Shown piece after piece: positions 34,783-38,436 of a stretch of 38,436 bases of DNA. The DNA lies in the NCBI GenBank assembly GCA_030005635.1, contig JARUHP010000032.1, forward strand, positions 1-38,436, in the 5' to 3' direction. The position numbers and the translations under genes were made by a program. The stretch comes from Deltaproteobacteria bacterium IMCC39146. GTDB lineage: Bacteria > Desulfobacterota > Desulfuromonadia > Desulfuromonadales > BM103. Position 1 is the first letter of the stretch. Each line of letters begins with the position of its first letter. Under the pieces are notes generated by a model. That model saw only the letters and a program-made list of their open reading frames with translations. It was not told where the DNA came from and did no database searches.

Positions 34783-35328
34783 ATGGCTCTAAGCGCCACC
34801 ATCTTTAAAGCAAGCCTCCAGGTTTCAGACATGAACCGGCACTATTATGCCGACCATCAACTGACACTGGCCAGACACCCGTCTGAAACCGACGAGCGCA
34901 TGATGGTGCGATTACTTGCCTTCGCTTTACATGCCGATGAGCACCTGAGTTTCACTAAGGGTTTGTGTGCCGATGATGAGCCGGCCCTCTGGCAAAAAAG
35001 CCTGAGTGATGAAATTGAGTTATGGATAGATGTCGGCCTGCCTGATGAAAAACGCGTGCGCAAAGCCTGTAGTCGCGCCATGCATGTTTGCCTGTACATC
35101 TATGGGGGCCGCAACGCAGAGCTGTGGTGGCAGAACAACGCACCCAAACTACAGCGTTTTAAAAATTTGACCGTTATAGAAATTTCGGAAGTCAACAGCA
35201 GTGAACTGGCAAACCTGGCGACGCGAACCATGCAACTACAATGCACTTTGCAGGATAGCGAAATCTGGTTGAGCTGTGAGGATAAAACCCTTACCGTGAC
35301 CCTCCTGGTCCGTAAAGCCCAAGGTTGA
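34783..35328 (+). CDS. yaeQ: YaeQ family protein
   Basis: 181 residues, the same length as E. coli YaeQ. It has typical features: MALSATIFKASLQVSDMNRHYYADH at the start, RHPSETDERMMVRLLAFALHA, and LWIDVGLPDEKRVRKACSRA. The fold is a PD-(D/E)XK nuclease-like one; the family's activity is not established. ATG at 34783 has AAAGGA 8 bp upstream. An in-frame ATG at 34732 would add 17 unrelated residues. Confidence 0.93.
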   Translation: MALSATIFKASLQVSDMNRHYYADHQLTLARHPSETDERMMVRLLAFALHADEHLSFTKGLCADDEPALWQKSLSDEIELWIDVGLPDEKRVRKACSRAMHVCLYIYGGRNAELWWQNNAPKLQRFKNLTVIEISEVNSSELANLATRTMQLQCTLQDSEIWLSCEDKTLTVTLLVRKAQG

Positions 35329-35410
35329 GATAGGGCCTGCAGCTTTATTTTTGCATTACAAGGCTCTGGCTCTATACTGGTTAAACACGCTTCTCATGCT
35401 CAGGAAAGCT

Positions 35411-35770
35411 ATGAACTCAACCTTCAACTGCCGCTGTTGCGGTCATTGCTGTCTTACTCTCATCGATGCTTACAACGGTTGCGTCAGTGATAAAGATCTG
35501 GAGCGTTGGCGCCAGTTAGGTCGCGACGACATCCTGGCCTGGGTCAAGACCCTCGATTTGGGGCCAACGAACAAACTTCACACAGCATGGGTGGACCCTG
35601 AATCGGGTGACGACGTCGAACGCTGTCCCTGGCTTATAGACCGACTTGATCAAAAAGGCCATCTGTGTGGCATAGAAGAGATAAAACCCGATCATTGCCG
35701 AGCCTACCCTGAGCATCAGAGACACGCCGAGTCAACAGGATGTAAAGCCTTTGCAAAAGATGAATCTTAA
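35411..35770 (+). CDS. YkgJ-family cysteine cluster protein
   Basis: 119 residues with the zinc/iron-chelating type cluster CxCCGHCC at residues 7-14 (NCRCCGHCC) and more cysteines at CPW, CGI, HCRAYPEHQ and a final C. This is the pattern of the YkgJ/CxxCxxCC family. ATG at 35411 follows an AGGAAAG ribosome-binding site; the frame is open from 35351. It follows yaeQ on the same strand after 82 bp. Confidence 0.88.
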   Translation: MNSTFNCRCCGHCCLTLIDAYNGCVSDKDLERWRQLGRDDILAWVKTLDLGPTNKLHTAWVDPESGDDVERCPWLIDRLDQKGHLCGIEEIKPDHCRAYPEHQRHAESTGCKAFAKDES

Positions 35771-35772
35771 CC

Positions 35773-35800
35773 TGTTCACTGTTCGCTGATTACTGATCAC
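35773..35800. repeat. Four 7-bp tandem repeats before the RRM gene
   Basis: TGTTCAC, TGTTCGC, TGATTAC and TGATCAC follow one another exactly. They fill most of the gap between the YkgJ-like gene and the RRM gene. Confidence 0.85.
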
Positions 35801-35822
35801 TATCCCCCGGAGTTATAAACGC

Positions 35823-36161
35823 ATGAAAAAGCCTTTAACCAGTAAAGACCTTTACGTAGCAGACATCCCCTTTGAAGCGGAAGAAGAGGATTTACAAAAA
35901 CTCTTCGCTCTCTGCGGCAAGGTCCGTTCCATTCATATGGTCACCGATGAGAAGTCAGGATTATTCAAAGGCTGTGCCTTTGTCCATATGACAACTGCTG
36001 CAGAAGCAAAAGACGCCATCAACACAATCGACGGTGTCTCCCTGCATAAACGCATCATCAGTGTCACCGAAGCCTTGCCAAGAAAAACTGCGACAACGGC
36101 CGCAAAACCGGAGTCTAAAAAACCACAAAGATCACATCGTCCACCCAAACGTCGCAAATAG
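35823..36161 (+). CDS. RRM RNA-binding protein
   Basis: 112 residues with one RNA recognition motif: RNP2 LYVADI (about 10-15) and RNP1 KGCAFVHM (about 48-55). A lysine/arginine-rich tail follows (ESKKPQRSHRPPKRRK). Similar small RRM proteins occur in cyanobacteria and some proteobacteria, where they are tied to cold or RNA metabolism; no such role can be shown here. A CGGAG ribosome-binding site lies upstream. Confidence 0.9.
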   Translation: MKKPLTSKDLYVADIPFEAEEEDLQKLFALCGKVRSIHMVTDEKSGLFKGCAFVHMTTAAEAKDAINTIDGVSLHKRIISVTEALPRKTATTAAKPESKKPQRSHRPPKRRK

Positions 36162-36178
36162 ATTGCAAACTGGCAACA

Positions 36179-36213
36179 AAAAGGGGCGCTCCTCAACGGG
36201 AAGCGCCCCTTTT
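36179..36213. terminator. Bidirectional terminator
   Basis: AAAAGGGGCGCT (36179-36190) pairs perfectly with AGCGCCCCTTTT (36202-36213) around an 11-nt loop, with A- and T-tracts on both sides. It separates the convergent RRM and metallophosphoesterase genes. Confidence 0.92.
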
Positions 36214-36289
36214 CATATAAGGCAAATCTATTTAACGCAGGCGCTGAGAGGGTTTTTTCGTTATAAGGGAAGGTTTGCATCCATAACCA

Positions 36290-36958
36290 TTATGCTTTTC
36301 GTTTTCGCGCCTTTTCGTTTGATTCTGACTTGGCTCTAACCCAAGCAGCAGCCTCCATACCCCAATTCCAACTCAAGACAGGCTCTTTGTTGCTCAAGGG
36401 AACAATCTGAACCTTCATCTCAGGTAAAGTCAAAATCGCACAAGTATGGTTAAACAATGTACTTCCTGGGTTGATGACCAGTGGATTGCCGAGTTGTTCG
36501 GCAAAGACTTGATGCGTATGACCGACAACAAGTACGTCACAGTGAAAATTTCTGAGGCAACATGACCAGGAGTGTTTTTCCTGCTGGATAAGAGCGGCCT
36601 TTTCATCCAACAGCTTGATACCATCCATGAAAGAATCCGGCGGGCTGGCGTGGACCATGTAAATCATTTTTTCAACAGCCTTGAATTCAATCACCGCAGG
36701 CAAATTATTTAGATACGAGGCAGCAACTCCCTCAATGTCAAATCCGGAACGTTCAAGCCACCAGAGATCATGATTACCCATAACAACGCGACACCGGCTG
36801 TCGATCAAAGTTTGGACAGTCTCTTCCAGCTGTTTTCCATAACCGGCAACATCTCCTGCACACAAGATCGTCTCAACACCTTCATCCTCGAAGATGGCAA
36901 GAGCCTCCCGTAAAGGCTGCAATGTTGCGTGAACATCACTGATCAGACCAATTTTCAT
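36290..36958 (-). CDS. Metallophosphoesterase, YfcE/MJ0936-like
   Basis: 222 residues with complete metal-binding motifs: SDVHATLQPL (D8, H10), CAGDVAGYG, MGNHD, and GHTHQVF. This is a calcineurin-like phosphodiesterase of the small YfcE/MJ0936 type; the substrate is unknown. A minus-strand TATAAT at 37003-36998 lies about 40 bp upstream. Confidence 0.9.
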   Translation of the reverse strand: MKIGLISDVHATLQPLREALAIFEDEGVETILCAGDVAGYGKQLEETVQTLIDSRCRVVMGNHDLWWLERSGFDIEGVAASYLNNLPAVIEFKAVEKMIYMVHASPPDSFMDGIKLLDEKAALIQQEKHSWSCCLRNFHCDVLVVGHTHQVFAEQLGNPLVINPGSTLFNHTCAILTLPEMKVQIVPLSNKEPVLSWNWGMEAAAWVRAKSESNEKARKRKA

Positions 36959-37312
36959 ACCCCACCCTGCCCGTACAAATAGTTTGGTTACGGTGACATT
37001 ATACTATTTATATTTCAGGGTGCAGGGCTTGAGAAGATGCAGCCATTCACGAAAGGGATTAACGCAGAAGATGGAGTGAGGAGGATCATGTGTATTAATC
37101 TAGACTTGATCTGACTGACAGTGACTGGTTTCGTCCTACGCCTCTGCATACTAAATATCCTTAGGTAATGTAAGAATGAGTTCCATACAGGATTTATAGT
37201 AAGCCTACATACCAGACAATCAATCTCCTTATAAATCGGGACTTATGAGAAAAGCCCCCGGTCTGAAGATCGAGGGCTTTCGTATTCTATAGATAGTGAC
37301 TTATGTGGTGAT
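36959..37312. other. Gene-free region, with an apparent promoter and heptamer repeats
   Basis: Contains TATAAT on the minus strand (36998-37003) facing the metallophosphoesterase, the heptamer fragment AGGGTGCAGGG near 37017-37027, and the terminator of the small membrane peptide (37251-37280). A perfect ribosome-binding site with ATG near 37089 opens a frame of only eight codons before TGA, which I do not regard as a gene. Confidence 0.5.
37251..37280 (-). terminator. Terminator of the 34-residue peptide gene
   Basis: AAAGCCC pairs with GGGCTTT; read on the minus strand the hairpin is followed by TTTTCTC. It starts 33 nt after the small gene's stop codon. Confidence 0.7.
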
Positions 37313-37417
37313 TCAATCCTCATTAACCTTGAACATAAACATGAGAAGTTTAATACCTGCGAAGATAATAGATCCATATAGAAAAATCAGTAGGGTAATT
37401 TCCATTTTTTCATTCAT
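37313..37417 (-). CDS. 34-residue single-span membrane peptide
   Basis: MNEKMEITLLIFLYGSIIFA is followed by GIKLLMFMFKVNED and a TGA. One hydrophobic helix (about 7-28) is flanked by a short charged N-terminus and KVNED. The ATG follows AGGGGTGG with 8-bp spacing, and a minus-strand terminator closes the unit, so a dedicated small transcript is likely. No family recognised; size and form resemble small stabilising subunits of membrane complexes, which is only analogy. Confidence 0.6.
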   Translation of the reverse strand: MNEKMEITLLIFLYGSIIFAGIKLLMFMFKVNED

Positions 37418-37489
37418 TTTCTAACCACCCCTAAGTAGAAGAGTAAAAGTCTCAAAACTATTGGTTCACGAGTCTGGCTTAAAAAAGAA

Positions 37490-37529
37490 CCCCACAGTTC
37501 TGGAGGTAGAAACTGTGGGGCATGTTTTT
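37490..37529. terminator. Bidirectional hairpin terminator
   Basis: CCCCACAGTT (37490-37499) pairs perfectly with AACTGTGGGG (37511-37520) around an 11-nt loop, with T-tracts on both sides (plus: 37524-37528; minus: TTTTTT before 37487). Confidence 0.8.
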
Positions 37530-37698
37530 CTATTTTTAGGAGGTTTTGAAGAAGATTGTCTCAGACCTGCCTGCCACAGCAAGCCTTTGATGGCTGTTAA
37601 TTTATCGCAGTCTTCGATAAAAATATACGTGGTGTACCGTAAACTTTGAATCGATACCTCACGTAACAGAACTGTGCAAAAGCGCACCATGAATAAAA

Positions 37699-37724
37699 AT
37701 GGCCACCCGTTGCCAGGTGGCCAT
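37699..37724 (-). terminator. Hairpin next to the IS element
   Basis: ATGGCCACC (37699-37707) pairs perfectly with GGTGGCCAT (37716-37724); read on the minus strand it is followed by TTTTTATTC. It could stop transcription leaving the IS. Confidence 0.65.
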
Positions 37725-37766
37725 AATAATGTGGATTAAAGATCTTCCTGTATGTCTCTATCAATA

Positions 37767-38436
37767 GAGCCTTTTGCAAAAGTCCTGGGCTGAGGCACTT
37801 CAGAACAAGTTGAAGTCTTGATTTCCCGTCTCAGCTAAAAAAGCACGGCATGAAACGATCTACTTGGCCGGTTTTCGGCTTTTGGAACAGACGTCTCCCT
37901 GTAAACTCATCTTTTGCTCCGTGACAATCAGTAACCTGTGACTTTGAGCAACTGGTCGGCAAACAAGGTCACGACGCCGAACATGGCGTGCATCATGACC
38001 TTGTCCGGGCCACGGACCTGAACGCTGCGGCCTCCGAACTCGTCCTTGAATCGTCCATTACAGCGCTCCACCGAAGTGCGTTCATTATAGCGTGTTGCTT
38101 CATGCGGGGTCATTGGCGCGATTTTTTTACTCCGTGGATTCCGGTCAATAACCGGTACATGGCCAAGCGCTTTGCTCTGCTCCCAAATCTGCGTCGCATC
38201 ATAAGCGGCGTCCATCAGGTCGTAACAGGACGTCACCTTGACAGCAGTCAACTTCATCAACGGGATCGCTACTTGGCTGTCATGAAGTGACGCCGACGTC
38301 AAGACCGCACTGATCGGCAATCCGCAATCATTCACGTCCAGATGCAGCTTGTAGCCGTGCCAGGTCTCCATATAGCCTTGGGCATTCTTCTTGACGCCTC
38401 GATCACAGACCTTTGGCAATTCCGCAAGCGCTTCTT
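37767..38436 (-). mobile_element. IS element end, IS5-type, cut by the window edge
   Basis: The left boundary is likely at GAGCCTTTTGCAAAAGTCCTGG (first 22 bases from 37767), an IR of a form I recall from this transposase group. It contains the 12-bp palindrome CTTTTGCAAAAG. Between the IR and the transposase stop lie about 140 bp with no further ORF. The other IR and any target duplication lie outside the window. Confidence 0.75.
37928..38436 (-). CDS. IS5-family DDE transposase, 5' end off the window
   Basis: The visible 169 residues are the C-terminal half of a DDE transposase. The frame runs open to the window edge (EALAELPKVCDRGVKKNAQGY at its start). SASLHDSQVAIPL, LMDAAYDA (second catalytic Asp), ALGHVPVIDRNPR and TSVERCNGRFKDEFG (catalytic Glu in the ERxNxRxKD form) are clear family marks. 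No frameshift or stop is visible in this part, so the element may be intact. Confidence 0.9.
   Translation of the reverse strand, partial: EALAELPKVCDRGVKKNAQGYMETWHGYKLHLDVNDCGLPISAVLTSASLHDSQVAIPLMKLTAVKVTSCYDLMDAAYDATQIWEQSKALGHVPVIDRNPRSKKIAPMTPHEATRYNERTSVERCNGRFKDEFGGRSVQVRGPDKVMMHAMFGVVTLFADQLLKVTGY

Noticed and set aside
37089-37167. Second possible selenoprotein: ATG after a perfect GGAGG with TGA at codon 9
   Set aside because: Reading through gives only about 26 residues, no CxxU or other Sec motif, and the ribosome-binding site is too close to the ATG.
37466-37690. 74-residue minus-strand frame
   Set aside because: Passes through the bidirectional terminator at 37490-37520; no recognisable domain. 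A small real gene cannot be excluded.
1-38436. CRISPR array, tRNA or rRNA genes, prophage or toxin-antitoxin system
   Set aside because: No regular spaced direct repeats, cloverleaf sequences or phage/toxin proteins were seen; the 7- and 8-bp repeats are too short and too closely packed for CRISPR.

Overview
The window reads as chromosomal DNA of a Gram-negative deltaproteobacterium, most likely of the Desulfuromonadales/Geobacter-Desulfuromonas type. This is inference from gene content and order recalled for that group: era, a radical SAM gene and rnc on one strand, then tmk, holB, ricT, metG and a TatD-radical SAM fusion on the other, and a selenocysteine-containing Rdx/SelW-like protein. 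No rRNA, tRNA, CRISPR array or prophage was seen.

Layout. 127-2743 (minus) holds ribosome and RNA processing genes (era, Elp3-like radical SAM, rnc). It diverges from 2989-8933 (plus): thymidylate kinase, DNA polymerase III delta prime, RicT, MetRS and TatD-rSAM, closed by a strong terminator. 9169-10453 (minus) is a three-gene unit: a hypothetical protein, a 73-residue selenoprotein interrupted by an in-frame UGA and therefore invisible to normal ORF calling, and a YdfG-like dehydrogenase. 10634-16801 holds a DCC-family thiol protein, an MFS carrier divergent from a LysR regulator with a palindromic operator, a stand-alone receiver plus thioesterase, a DUF808 membrane protein and a hemolysin III-like protein. 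16810-18815 (minus) encodes an archaeal-type ornithine cyclodeaminase followed by arginase, a short route from arginine to proline. 18926-22357 (minus) has a small membrane protein, an exonuclease, a DUF1460 amidase-like protein, a DMT exporter and a DUF4019 protein. 22623-24882 is a cation-chloride-cotransporter-like permease broken by an amber codon and a G-tract frameshift. 24937-29752 (minus) has a sodium/solute symporter overlapping a divergent metallophosphoesterase, another exonuclease, a hypothetical gene and an Old Yellow Enzyme homologue. 30020-36161 (plus) has hrpB, a YbiT-type ABC-F protein, yaeQ, a YkgJ-type cysteine cluster protein and an RRM protein. 36290-36958 (minus) is a metallophosphoesterase. 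The end of the window has a 34-residue single-span membrane peptide and the end of an IS element whose transposase runs off the window.

Intergenic regions are rich in degenerate 7- and 8-bp tandem repeats, several repeated between distant loci. The most useful result is the selenoprotein gene and its SECIS-like hairpin. The repeat system is the most interesting non-coding signal.
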